DNA of 6,872 nucleotides from CAZBZG01 sp964496245 (GCA_964496245.1 CAZBZG010000256.1:1-6872), one strand, 5' to 3'; counted from the stretch's first letter, positions 1 to 6,806 are shown. Notes: generated by a model from the sequence alone, not told the origin. A program made the numbers and translations.

Positions 1-431
<431 letters not shown>

Positions 432-444
432 GGGTCTCCTCCCG

Positions 445-470
445 GCCGGCGCGCAACCCCGCACGCCGGC
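445..470. repeat. GC-rich inverted repeat between sulfatase and MoxR genes
   Basis: GCCGGCG (445-451) and CGCCGGC (464-470) form a perfect 7-bp stem around a 12-base loop, with two further G-C pairs possible inside after one mismatch. It lies 43 bases past the sulfatase stop and 13 bases before the MoxR start codon on the minus strand. There is no T-tract, so an intrinsic terminator is not supported. It could stabilise an mRNA end or affect MoxR translation. Short palindromes of this kind also arise by chance in GC-rich DNA. Confidence 0.4.
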
Positions 471-513
471 GCACCCGCCTGCTCCGCCCGCGGGCCGTAC
501 CGGTCCGCCCCGG

Positions 514-2133
514 TCAGGCGTGCGTCATGCGGCGCGGCAGCGGTACCTCCTCTTCCAGAGCGCACTCCATGTACTTGGCTTGCAGCGCGGTCTTGAGCGC
601 CTTGGCCTCCGGCTCATCCCACAGATTGCGCCGTTCCTCCGGATCTTCCTGCAGGTCGAAGAGCTCGCCCCACTCGGGATGGCCCGCATACACGGTCAGC
701 TTGTACCGATTCGTGATAAAGCTGCGCACGTTCGTGCCGAGGTAGTCCTCGTCGTTCTCCACGATCACCCAGTCGCGCACCTTCTTCTCCTGTCCCAGGA
801 GGACAGGCGCCAGGGACCGTCCGGGCCACGGATCCCGCTCGTGGGCGGCCACCGGCTCGGCCGGCCGCGGCCCCTCCGGAATCGCCACGCCGCAGAGGTC
901 GAGCAGCGTGGGCGCGAAATCGATCTGGCTGGCAAGCCCCGCCGTGCGCACGCCTGCGGGGAAGTGGCCCGGCCACGACCAGATGAAGGGCATGCGCAGG
1001 AGTCCCTCGAAATGGAACGGCCCCTTGTTCACGATCCCGTGATCGCCCAGCATGTCGCCGTGATCGGTCAGGAAGCAGACGATCGTATTCTCCGCGAGCC
1101 CGGTCGTCTCGAGCGTGTCGAGCACCCGGCCGATGGCCGCATCCACACAGCTCACCATGGCGTAGGTCATGGCCCAGATGTGCTGGATCTCGGCGTCGGT
1201 CCGCCGCGTGGGCCGACGCCGCCCCGACACGCTGCCCCACCGGCCGGCCCCCTCCTCGTGGATGACCCGGTAGAAAGGCGGCAGCTTGTCGAGTTCCCCT
1301 TCCTCGGTGATGGGCAGCGGCATGTCCGCCGGATCGTACCAGTCGCAGAAGGGCTGGGGCGCCACATAGGGATGGTGCGGATCGGGGAACGAACACCAGC
1401 AGAAGAACGGCCGCTCGTCGCGCTGTTTTTCCTCGAGAAATGTGCAGGTGCGGTCGGCGATGAACCGGTTGTAGTGGAGCGCCTCCGGCACGGCGCTCTT
1501 GAGCGCCGCCTCCCGGCAGTGCTCGCTCCAGTCCGCCAGGTTCTCCTGGCCCGTGATCTTGGGCAGGGCATCCGGGTGGCTCTCGCGGATCCAGTTGCTG
1601 TAGCCCCCCCAGATCCACGTGCCGTGGCCGCCCACGAAATCCGCGCTCTCCAGCCCGTAGTACGGCGACGGGAGCGCTTTCAGTACCCCCTCGTCCCATG
1701 CTCCGCGCGACTCGGGCCACTGGCCGAGGTCGACCTCACCGTCCGCTTCGGCCGCTGCGCTGAAGCAATGCAGGTGGATCTTGCCCGCTGCATGCGTATG
1801 GTATCCGGCCCGGCGCAGGGCCTCGGTCATCGTGGGGACGGCGGGATCCAGGGGAATGCCGTTCGTGCGCACCCCGTGCCCGCGGGGCGTGCGGCCCGTG
1901 AACAGCGTGGCCCGTGCCGGCATGCAGAGGGGATTGGCCACATACGCCCGGTCGAAGACCATGCCGCGGGTGGCCAGCCGGTCCAGGTTGGGCGTCCGGA
2001 TGCCCGCATTGCCGTAGCAGCCCAGATGATCCCAGCGGAGCTGGTCCATGACAAAGCAGAGCACATTCGGCCGCTTTGCCGGCGGTGCGCTCTCGGCCGC
2101 ATCCCCCGCAGCCTGGCTCTCCTCATCCGCCAT
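514..2133 (-). CDS. Type I (formylglycine) sulfatase, cytoplasmic form
   Basis: This 539-residue protein belongs to the sulfatase/alkaline phosphatase superfamily and should hydrolyse sulfate esters. The first metal site is MDQLR (D30, Q31). The signature PLCMPARATLFTG carries the C-x-P-x-R core with Cys70, the residue converted to formylglycine in this family. AGKIH gives Lys118 and His120, PDPHHPY lies near residues 250-256, and TDHGDMLGDHG gives Asp357 and His358, with Lys370 shortly after. All core residues are therefore present. The start at 2133 is preferred over an ATG 29 codons upstream, because it has AGGA five bases before it and the upstream extension is Arg-rich and unlike the family. 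There is no signal peptide, which is unusual because most polysaccharide sulfatases are exported. The gene overlaps the end of the NYN gene by 11 bases, suggesting coupled translation. No formylglycine-generating enzyme is encoded in the window. The substrate cannot be read from the sequence; a sulfated glycan is likely from the neighbouring GH20, but phosphonate or choline-type substrates are not excluded. Confidence 0.95.
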   Translation of the reverse strand: MADEESQAAGDAAESAPPAKRPNVLCFVMDQLRWDHLGCYGNAGIRTPNLDRLATRGMVFDRAYVANPLCMPARATLFTGRTPRGHGVRTNGIPLDPAVPTMTEALRRAGYHTHAAGKIHLHCFSAAAEADGEVDLGQWPESRGAWDEGVLKALPSPYYGLESADFVGGHGTWIWGGYSNWIRESHPDALPKITGQENLADWSEHCREAALKSAVPEALHYNRFIADRTCTFLEEKQRDERPFFCWCSFPDPHHPYVAPQPFCDWYDPADMPLPITEEGELDKLPPFYRVIHEEGAGRWGSVSGRRRPTRRTDAEIQHIWAMTYAMVSCVDAAIGRVLDTLETTGLAENTIVCFLTDHGDMLGDHGIVNKGPFHFEGLLRMPFIWSWPGHFPAGVRTAGLASQIDFAPTLLDLCGVAIPEGPRPAEPVAAHERDPWPGRSLAPVLLGQEKKVRDWVIVENDEDYLGTNVRSFITNRYKLTVYAGHPEWGELFDLQEDPEERRNLWDEPEAKALKTALQAKYMECALEEEVPLPRRMTHA

Positions 2134-2641
2134 GCTGGTCCTGCCCTTCTTCGCTGAAGATCTCCAACCAGGCGTCGACTTCGTGCCGCGAGAGCGTCCG
2201 GGTCTTCTGGTGGGCGGCAACGGACGCGTCCCGCCCCTGGCGCGGCCCGGCCGCCAGGCATTCTCGAATGAACCCGTCCACGCCCAGGCGCCTCGCGCCC
2301 AGGGCGCGCAAGCGCGCGGTCAGGGCCCGGTCGTTGGAGACCACGATCACCTCGCGCGTGCGGCCCGGCCGCCCCTGCAGCCCTTCGACCATCAGGTCGT
2401 CCGCCTTGCCCCCCGGCCCGGCCCACGAGATGCGCAGGCCGTACCGACTCGCCTGCTCCCGTTGCACGCCGCCGTCCATGAACACGGTCGTGCGGCGCCG
2501 CCGCTTGCCCAGCGTGTGGCCCAGACGTTTGAGCGCCTGCTCCTGTCCGACCGCCGGATCGGCCCCGCGGGCAAACAGCGGCCGCGTGGGCTTCCAGCGA
2601 TGAAACAGGTTGAAACCATCGATCCAGAAGACTCCATCCAT
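2123..2641 (-). CDS. YacP-like NYN-domain protein, predicted endoribonuclease
   Basis: This 172-residue protein matches the YacP type of NYN (PIN-like) domain. The Bacillus member, YacP/Rae1, is a ribosome-associated mRNA endonuclease. The N-terminus WIDGFNLFHRW supplies the first acidic residue (Asp8). Further acidic positions are Asp56 in VFMDGG, Asp81 and Asp82 in KADDLMVE, and Asp104 in VVSNDRAL, so the metal-binding set looks complete. The rest (LRALGARRLGVDGFIREC) fits the closing part of the fold. Length is normal for the family. The ATG at 2641 is the only plausible start: the frame has a stop about 45 bases upstream and no other start codon in between. No good Shine-Dalgarno site precedes it. 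The gene ends inside the start of the sulfatase gene, overlapping by 11 bases. RNase activity is inferred from the family; the target RNA is unknown. Confidence 0.85.
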   Translation of the reverse strand: MDGVFWIDGFNLFHRWKPTRPLFARGADPAVGQEQALKRLGHTLGKRRRRTTVFMDGGVQREQASRYGLRISWAGPGGKADDLMVEGLQGRPGRTREVIVVSNDRALTARLRALGARRLGVDGFIRECLAAGPRQGRDASVAAHQKTRTLSRHEVDAWLEIFSEEGQDQHGG

Positions 2642-2650
2642 GGGGGTCTC

Positions 2651-2678
2651 ATTATAGGGAAAGCCGGCAGGGTTGCAA
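2651..2678 (-). promoter_or_regulatory. Sigma-70-like promoter for the NYN gene
   Basis: On the minus strand there is TTGCAA (2678-2673), a 16-base spacer and a perfect TATAAT (2656-2651). The -10 box ends only nine bases before the ATG at 2641, which places the expected transcription start about two to four bases upstream of the start codon. The mRNA would be leaderless or nearly so, in keeping with the missing ribosome site. This promoter would also serve the overlapping sulfatase gene. The perfect -10 in GC-rich surroundings is the main support. Confidence 0.55.
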
Positions 2679-2700
2679 TGCGGTCAGGACAGCCCGCCCG

Positions 2701-2717
2701 CTGCGGCCAAACCGCAG
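2701..2717. repeat. Short perfect inverted repeat upstream of the NYN gene
   Basis: CTGCGG (2701-2706) and CCGCAG (2712-2717) pair around a five-base loop. The repeat lies between the end of the GH20 gene and the NYN promoter, about 23 bases upstream of the -35 box. It may be an operator, part of a transcript end, or chance. There is no T-run on either side. Confidence 0.35.
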
Positions 2718-2736
2718 GCGCTACGTTCTGGTCACG

Positions 2737-2764
2737 GCGGACCCGCCCCCTCGGGTGGCTCCGC
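2737..2764 (-). terminator. Possible transcript-end hairpin after the GH20 gene
   Basis: Starting eight bases past the GH20 stop codon, ACCCG (2741-2745) pairs with CGGGT (2752-2756) around a six-base loop. GCGG (2737-2740) can pair with CCGC (2761-2764) across a four-base bulge. The position suits a 3'-end structure for the GH20 mRNA, but no T-tract follows, so a classical intrinsic terminator is not shown. The NYN gene having its own promoter supports a transcript boundary somewhere in this 131-bp gap. Confidence 0.3.
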
Positions 2765-2772
2765 ATTCCCTG

Positions 2773-4137
2773 TCAGCACGACCGCAAAGCGGAGAGCCGG
2801 CCCTGCAGCATGGCGCACTGTTCGCGCAGGGGCACCAGACGTTCGCCCAGATACCGTTCGATCCAAAGGCCGGGCAGCAACCCCTGGAAGGCCTGGCGGC
2901 AGGCTTCGCCCGCGTCTTCTGCCTTCTGCAGGACGGGGACCAGACGCTCCACCGGTCCCCGCGCGCCGCGGCTCTCGCGGCGGCGGGCGTCGAGCGTGGA
3001 GCAGGCGATCTGCTGGTGGGCTTCCTGCACCGCCGCCCACCCGGCCCGGCGGGTCTGCGTGAGCCGCCGGCACGCTTCCCAGCACGCTTCGAATCGCTCC
3101 CGCTCGCCGTGCGCCTCCAGAAAGGCGAGCAGGCTCTCGCGGTCCGCCTGGCAGGGCGCGCCGTCGTGCAGGATCACACCCACGCGCACCAGGCTGTCCA
3201 GGGCCGCGTCGATCGGAACATACTGCGTCCCGTTGGTGTGGTTGCGACTCCAGGCCGTGGCGATCACGCCTTGGCCGGGGATGCGGCGCGCCACGTCCAT
3301 CCAACCGAGCGCGTTCTCCTCGCGGGCCTCCACGTGCTCAACGACATCGGCGCTGCGATCCGCGCCGCACTTATAGGCGGTCCCGTACCAGAGGCGGATG
3401 CCGCAGGCGTGGAAGCGTTCGGCGTGCCGCGTGTTGTAGTGTTGCTCCGCCGCGTCGGGATGGCCGCGATACCCCCAGACGCAGAGATCGGCCTTGTCCG
3501 CCAGCGCCTGCAGCGCGGCGTCGTCCCACTCCACCATCATGTCGTGCCAGAGAATGGGCCGGATGTCGCGGGCGCGAAGCCGGTCCAGCAGCGGCTCGAC
3601 GTGGTGGAGATAGAGCGCGCCCTTGCCGTGGCCCTCGATGTAGGCGCGCGTGTCCGGGTGGCTTCCGAACAGGAAGGATTCGTCGCCGCCGAGATGGAGA
3701 CGGCGCACGCCGGGCGAGAGCCGCAGGACATCCTCCACCATGGCTGCGACGAGCTCGCGTGCCCCTTGGGCCAGCGGATTGAGATCGCTCGCGCTGTCGG
3801 GCACCTCCCGCAGGTGCCGGTACCGCTCGAGGCGCAGGGGCGTCTCCATGTGGCCCAGGCACTGCACCAGGGGGATGACCTCCAACCCCTCGCGGGCGGC
3901 CGCTTCGTGGAACGCGCGCACGTCGTCAGGGGTGTAGGCGGTCTCGCACCGGAACCCTTCGTCCACGGTCCAGGGGAACATGTCCTCCCACTCGACGACG
4001 AGCGCGTTGTAGCGGGCCGCGCGGACCACGGCGAGCAGGTCGATAAGCCGCTCAAATGTGGGCGGCAGGCCCTTCAGGTCGAGGTGCAGCGCGCGGATGC
4101 CGATCTTCGGGAGCGGTTCGCGAAACAGGTCGCTCAT
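2773..4137 (-). CDS. GH20 glycoside hydrolase, GcnA-like beta-N-acetylhexosaminidase
   Basis: This 454-residue protein has the (beta/alpha)8 catalytic domain of family 20 and resembles the GcnA-like branch, which lacks the N-terminal zincin-like domain of larger hexosaminidases. Landmarks are LHLDLKG (17-23), NALVVEWEDMFPW (44-56), AYTPDDVRAFHEAA (67-80), VIPLVQCLGHMETPL (87-101) and RLHLGGDES (146-154). Asp152-Glu153 is the Asp-Glu pair that in GH20 works by substrate-assisted catalysis on N-acetylhexosaminides. WHDMM and LCVWGYRG follow in the later barrel strands. The last 130 or so residues are helical and charged, and I do not recognise them. There is no signal peptide or membrane segment, so the enzyme is probably cytoplasmic. 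The start at 4137 has GGAGG nine bases upstream, and the frame farther upstream is not protein-like. The gene is transcribed divergently from the mutarotase-like gene. The exact substrate (GlcNAc or GalNAc, sulfated or not) is unknown. Confidence 0.9.
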   Translation of the reverse strand: MSDLFREPLPKIGIRALHLDLKGLPPTFERLIDLLAVVRAARYNALVVEWEDMFPWTVDEGFRCETAYTPDDVRAFHEAAAREGLEVIPLVQCLGHMETPLRLERYRHLREVPDSASDLNPLAQGARELVAAMVEDVLRLSPGVRRLHLGGDESFLFGSHPDTRAYIEGHGKGALYLHHVEPLLDRLRARDIRPILWHDMMVEWDDAALQALADKADLCVWGYRGHPDAAEQHYNTRHAERFHACGIRLWYGTAYKCGADRSADVVEHVEAREENALGWMDVARRIPGQGVIATAWSRNHTNGTQYVPIDAALDSLVRVGVILHDGAPCQADRESLLAFLEAHGERERFEACWEACRRLTQTRRAGWAAVQEAHQQIACSTLDARRRESRGARGPVERLVPVLQKAEDAGEACRQAFQGLLPGLWIERYLGERLVPLREQCAMLQGRLSALRSC

Positions 4138-4146
4138 GTCGACGTT

Positions 4147-4151
4147 CCTCC
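4147..4151 (-). promoter_or_regulatory. Ribosome binding site of the GH20 gene
   Basis: GGAGG on the minus strand lies nine bases before the ATG at 4137. It decides the start: the reading frame stays open for several hundred bases upstream, but this is the first ATG with both a ribosome site and family-like sequence after it. Confidence 0.75.
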
Positions 4152-4176
4152 ACTGGACATGTGCTGGGCGCCCACC

Positions 4177-4205
4177 ATCCTGGTCCAGCGGCCGGGATCT
4201 GTCAA
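4177..4205 (-). promoter_or_regulatory. Promoter candidate for the GH20 gene
   Basis: A perfect -35 box TTGACA (4205-4200) is followed by a 17-base spacer and a weak -10 box CAGGAT (4182-4177, three of six consensus bases). The expected transcription start near 4170 would give a leader of roughly 30 bases containing the GGAGG ribosome site. The strong -35 with a poor -10 is a pattern often seen at activator-dependent or moderate promoters. Confidence 0.5.
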
Positions 4206-4234
4206 GCATCCCTTCATCCGGTGGCAAAAAGCCC

Positions 4235-4263
4235 TGGAAATCCCGGCGGCCAGATGGTAGAAG
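4235..4263 (+). promoter_or_regulatory. Weak promoter candidate for the mutarotase-like gene
   Basis: TGGAAA (4235-4240) and TAGAAG (4258-4263) are spaced by 17 bases, each matching four of six consensus positions. The start would lie near 4270, giving a leader of about 48 bases. It would make the 180-bp gap a divergent promoter region shared with the GH20 gene. The match is modest and could be chance. Confidence 0.3.
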
Positions 4264-4317
4264 ACGCTCCGGAGACGAGGACTCTGCACGCCGGCAACCT
4301 TCGCAAAGGAGATCGCA

Positions 4318-5367
4318 ATGACCGCTTCCGGCCGAACCCTCACCGACCTCAAGGCCGCTGCCGAGGAGACCGGCGTACCCCTCCATGCGCTCGCGGGCGA
4401 CGGCGGCTGCGCCGTGGTCGTGCCCGCTTGGGGCGGGCGCATCCTGTTTTTGGGTACGGGCGAAGCCAACACGCTCTGGACCAGCCCGGACTTCGCGAAC
4501 AACGGTTTGTGGCCGGCCAACTACGGCGGGTGCCGCAGCTGGTTCAGCCCCGAGGGCGGCCCCAAGGGCATCTACTTCTCGGCCGACTGGTCGGACTGGC
4601 AGTGCCCGCCCGCCATGGACCCCGGCGACTACAAGCCCGTGGGCGAGACGAACGGACGGCGCATCGCGCTGGAGAATCAATTCCAGGCCACATCCAACGA
4701 CGGCACCGCGTACCACTTGCGCATGGGCCGCACCGTGGAACTCGGCGCCGCGCCCGATCTGCCGGAAGGCGTGGCGTGCGTGCCCATCCACTTCGCACAC
4801 AGCTACGTCAACCTGTCGGACCGCACCGTCGACCGGGAGATCGATCTCTGGCACCTGGTGCAGATCATCCCGGGCGGCACCATCCTGGTGCCGCTGGCGG
4901 CGGGGAGCGACCAACCCTACCGCGACTACTTCGAGCCCGTCCCGGCCGACCGGGTGGCCGTCCAGGGCGCGTGCCTGTCGGTAGCGATCGACGGCGCGCG
5001 GCGATACAAGCTCGGCGTAAACCAGAGAAGCGCGGCCGGAGCCATTGCGTATCTTCGCACGACGGGCGACACGGCCAGTCTACTCGTCAAGCGCTTCGCC
5101 GTGGACGCGGCCGGGGTCTACGCCGACCGCCCCGAGGCGGATCAAGAACGCAACGGCGACCCGATCCAGCTCTACAACCACATGACCGGAGGCCCGGAAG
5201 GGTTCGGCGAGATCGAGTGTCACGCGCCGGCCGTGACGCTCGCCCCGCAGGCGCGGCAGGAGTTTTCGATCGAACTCGATCTGCTCGAAGGCCCGCGCAA
5301 CGCAGTACTCGAGGCGGGCAGTGCCCTGATCGACCGCGATCTCGCACAGGTCAAACTGTTCGAATAG
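4318..5367 (+). CDS. Galactose-mutarotase-like protein of unknown function (DUF4380/DUF6786-like)
   Basis: This 349-residue protein looks like an all-beta sugar-binding protein of the galactose mutarotase-like superfamily. The most telling features are VVVPAWGGRILFLG (33-46), which resembles the opening strands of aldose-epimerase-like proteins, and NYGGCRSWFSPEGGP (68-82) with DWSDWQCPPAMDP (90-102). The GG-x-R-x-W-x-x-PEGG and W-x-x-PP-x-x-DP patterns recall the uncharacterised DUF4380 and DUF6786 families; I am recalling these, not running a search. No signal peptide or membrane segment is seen. The start is well supported by AAAGGAG six bases upstream. The gene is divergent from the GH20 gene, and the two may share control. 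The role may be recognition or anomer conversion of a sugar released by the neighbouring enzymes, but the catalytic residues of true mutarotases cannot be assigned here. Function should be treated as unknown. Confidence 0.75.
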   Translation: MTASGRTLTDLKAAAEETGVPLHALAGDGGCAVVVPAWGGRILFLGTGEANTLWTSPDFANNGLWPANYGGCRSWFSPEGGPKGIYFSADWSDWQCPPAMDPGDYKPVGETNGRRIALENQFQATSNDGTAYHLRMGRTVELGAAPDLPEGVACVPIHFAHSYVNLSDRTVDREIDLWHLVQIIPGGTILVPLAAGSDQPYRDYFEPVPADRVAVQGACLSVAIDGARRYKLGVNQRSAAGAIAYLRTTGDTASLLVKRFAVDAAGVYADRPEADQERNGDPIQLYNHMTGGPEGFGEIECHAPAVTLAPQARQEFSIELDLLEGPRNAVLEAGSALIDRDLAQVKLFE

Positions 5368-5405
5368 GGATCCGTGCGCAAGGGCGGCCTTTTGCAGCGT
5401 TCGGC

Positions 5406-5428
5406 GCGGGGGATCCCGCCTCAGCGGG
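5406..5428. terminator. Overlapping hairpins at the convergent gene ends
   Basis: Between the two convergent stop codons, GCGGG (5406-5410) pairs with CCCGC (5415-5419) around GGAT. The same CCCGC can instead pair with GCGGG (5424-5428) around CTCA, a loop that contains the stop codon of the EAL-HDOD gene. Only one stem can form at a time. The site is right for a bidirectional transcript end, but T-runs are lacking, so termination is only a possibility. Confidence 0.35.
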
Positions 5429-6665
5429 CGCGCGCCGTGTTCTCCGCTTCGCTGCTCATGCCGACCAATTCGTCGGCCCAGGCCAGGGCTTCGAAATACA
5501 TGGCCGGCACATCCTCGGTGCGTACCGGCACGTGCTGCTTGCAGGCGTCCACGCGTCCCCATTCGCCCTGTTCGTAGGCGATCACGAGATCCAGGAAAGC
5601 CCGCAGCGGATTGGCCTCGCCGAGCAGGGCCGCCTTGACGTCGGCGGAGAGCGGCACCTGCTCCACCACATCGGCCATGGGCTGGTCGATGATGGCGTCC
5701 AGCAGCGAGAACATCCCGAGCAGAAAGAGGTCCTCGCCGCGGCCGGCCAGCTGCCCCCGCTCGGCGAGTTGCTCGCAGAACCGTGCACGGCAGACCGAGT
5801 TCTGCAGCAGCTCCGGGGACTTGTCCTCTCCCAGGGCCGAGAGGCAGACCAGGTGGACCCACTTGCGCACGTTCCGCTCGCCCAGAAGGGCCAGCGCCTG
5901 GCGGATCGAGTGGATCTCGTTCCGCAGACCGAAGAAGGACGAGTTGATGTACTTGAGCAACCGGTAGGAGAGGGAGATATCCCGCTTGAGCACCTCCTCG
6001 AGCTTGCTGTAATCGAGTCCCTGCTGTCCGGCCTCGCGCATCAGCGCCAAACGGCTTACCTGTGTCTCCGGAATGCGATGGGCTCCCATGATCTGCGGCT
6101 TGGCGAAGAAATACCCCTGGAAGTACGCGTACCCCGCCTTGCGCGCCTGATCGACCTCTTCCTGCGTCTCCACCTTCTCGGCCAACAACTGGATCTTCTT
6201 GCCGCGGAAGCGGCGGACCATGTAGTCCCGTTCGAAGGACCCGGAGAGGAAGAAATCCACCTTGATGATGTCGGCCAGTTCCACCAGGGGATCGTGCTTG
6301 GGCGTGTACTGGAAATCATCGAGCGCGATGCGGTAACCGAGATCCTTGAGCCGCCTGCACATGCGCAACACGAGGCTGTCGGGTTCCACGTCCTCGAGGA
6401 TCTCGATGACCGCGAGTTCCTTGGGCATGAGTTCGGCATACCCGTTGAGCAGGGCATTCCGCGTGAAGTTGATGAAGGCGGGCCGCCCGGCCGTCAGGCT
6501 CTCGATGCCGTGTGTGGTGAAGCTGTCGGAGATGACAGAGCTGCTCGCCTCGTCGCCTTCGACGTCGGGAAAGGCGTTCTCGACACCCGTACGGAAGAGC
6601 AGTTCGTACGCCCACACATCGAGATCCGCGTCGAAGATGGGCTGTCTAGCCAGATAGGTCTGCAT
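5421..6665 (-). CDS. EAL-HDOD signalling protein (YuxH/CdgJ-like) with partly degenerate EAL domain
   Basis: This 414-residue cytoplasmic protein joins an N-terminal EAL-type domain (about 1-200) to a C-terminal HDOD domain (about 200-400), as in YuxH and CdgJ. The N-terminus ARQPIFD...YELLFR is the family hallmark. Many residues that bind metal or c-di-GMP in active EAL phosphodiesterases are in place: Glu21, Asn66, Glu88, Asp116-Asp117, Lys135, Glu163 and Gln183. The loop normally reading DFGxGYSS is replaced by DFQYTPKHD (117-125), so catalysis is doubtful; it may act as a c-di-GMP or protein-binding module. The HDOD part shows DISLSYRLLKYINSSFFG (229-246) and IRQALALLGERNVRKWV. HDOD domains lack HD-GYP catalytic residues and usually serve signalling. 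The ATG at 6665 is chosen because the family begins here and GGGAG lies four bases upstream; the 42 in-frame codons farther upstream are not family-like. It converges on the mutarotase-like gene with a 53-bp gap. Confidence 0.92.
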   Translation of the reverse strand: MQTYLARQPIFDADLDVWAYELLFRTGVENAFPDVEGDEASSSVISDSFTTHGIESLTAGRPAFINFTRNALLNGYAELMPKELAVIEILEDVEPDSLVLRMCRRLKDLGYRIALDDFQYTPKHDPLVELADIIKVDFFLSGSFERDYMVRRFRGKKIQLLAEKVETQEEVDQARKAGYAYFQGYFFAKPQIMGAHRIPETQVSRLALMREAGQQGLDYSKLEEVLKRDISLSYRLLKYINSSFFGLRNEIHSIRQALALLGERNVRKWVHLVCLSALGEDKSPELLQNSVCRARFCEQLAERGQLAGRGEDLFLLGMFSLLDAIIDQPMADVVEQVPLSADVKAALLGEANPLRAFLDLVIAYEQGEWGRVDACKQHVPVRTEDVPAMYFEALAWADELVGMSSEAENTARAR

Positions 6666-6730
6666 GCCGCTCCCGCCGCACGCGTCCCCTCCCCTGCGTC
6701 TCCTGTATGATGGCCCGAAGAGGAGGCAAA

Positions 6731-6790
6731 TGCAAGCGAAAGTTTCAACGATGAAACCATCTTTTGCGGTTTGTCTGTACTGCGCTTGCA
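6731..6790. repeat. Nested inverted repeats upstream of the EAL-HDOD gene
   Basis: An outer 8-bp perfect pair, TGCAAGCG (6731-6738) with CGCTTGCA (6783-6790), encloses a smaller perfect hairpin GTTTCA-ACGA-TGAAAC (6742-6757). Between them GCGAAAG (6736-6742) can pair with CTTTTGC (6761-6767) using one G-U pair on the plus strand; on the minus strand this becomes an A-C mismatch. The inner helix would extend to about 12 pairs with a four-base bulge. It may be a structured RNA leader or a set of protein-binding palindromes; the sequence does not decide. Confidence 0.5.
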
Positions 6791-6806
6791 ACGCCTGGAT
6801 TGCAAG
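6785..6806. repeat. Perfect 7-bp inverted repeat (operator-like)
   Basis: CTTGCAA (6785-6791) and TTGCAAG (6800-6806) face each other across eight bases, a spacing typical of dimeric repressor sites. The core TTGCAA is itself a palindrome. A related TGCAAGCG lies at 6731, so the motif appears three times in about 75 bp upstream of the EAL-HDOD gene. Confidence 0.45.

Noticed and set aside
2755..4260. Plus-strand open frame of 501 codons opposite the GH20 gene
   Set aside because: It mirrors the GH20 gene, which has the catalytic Asp-Glu pair. No motif supports the plus-strand reading.
4138..4914. Long N-terminal extension of the GH20 frame
   Set aside because: The extension is antisense to the mutarotase-like gene and has no family similarity; the ATG at 4137 has a strong ribosome site.
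4056..6710. Plus-strand open frame of 884 codons
   Set aside because: It runs antisense across the EAL-HDOD gene and out of frame through the mutarotase-like gene. Its protein is rich in Arg, Pro and Gly without any family motif. Long empty frames of this sort are normal opposite GC-rich genes.
6666..6791. N-terminal extension of the EAL-HDOD protein by 42 residues
   Set aside because: The family begins at MQTYLARQPIF, and GGGAG lies just upstream of that ATG. The extension contains the palindrome cluster.
6721..6806. c-di-GMP riboswitch before the EAL-HDOD gene
   Set aside because: The context is tempting, but the conserved GEMM-I core segments are not present on the minus strand.
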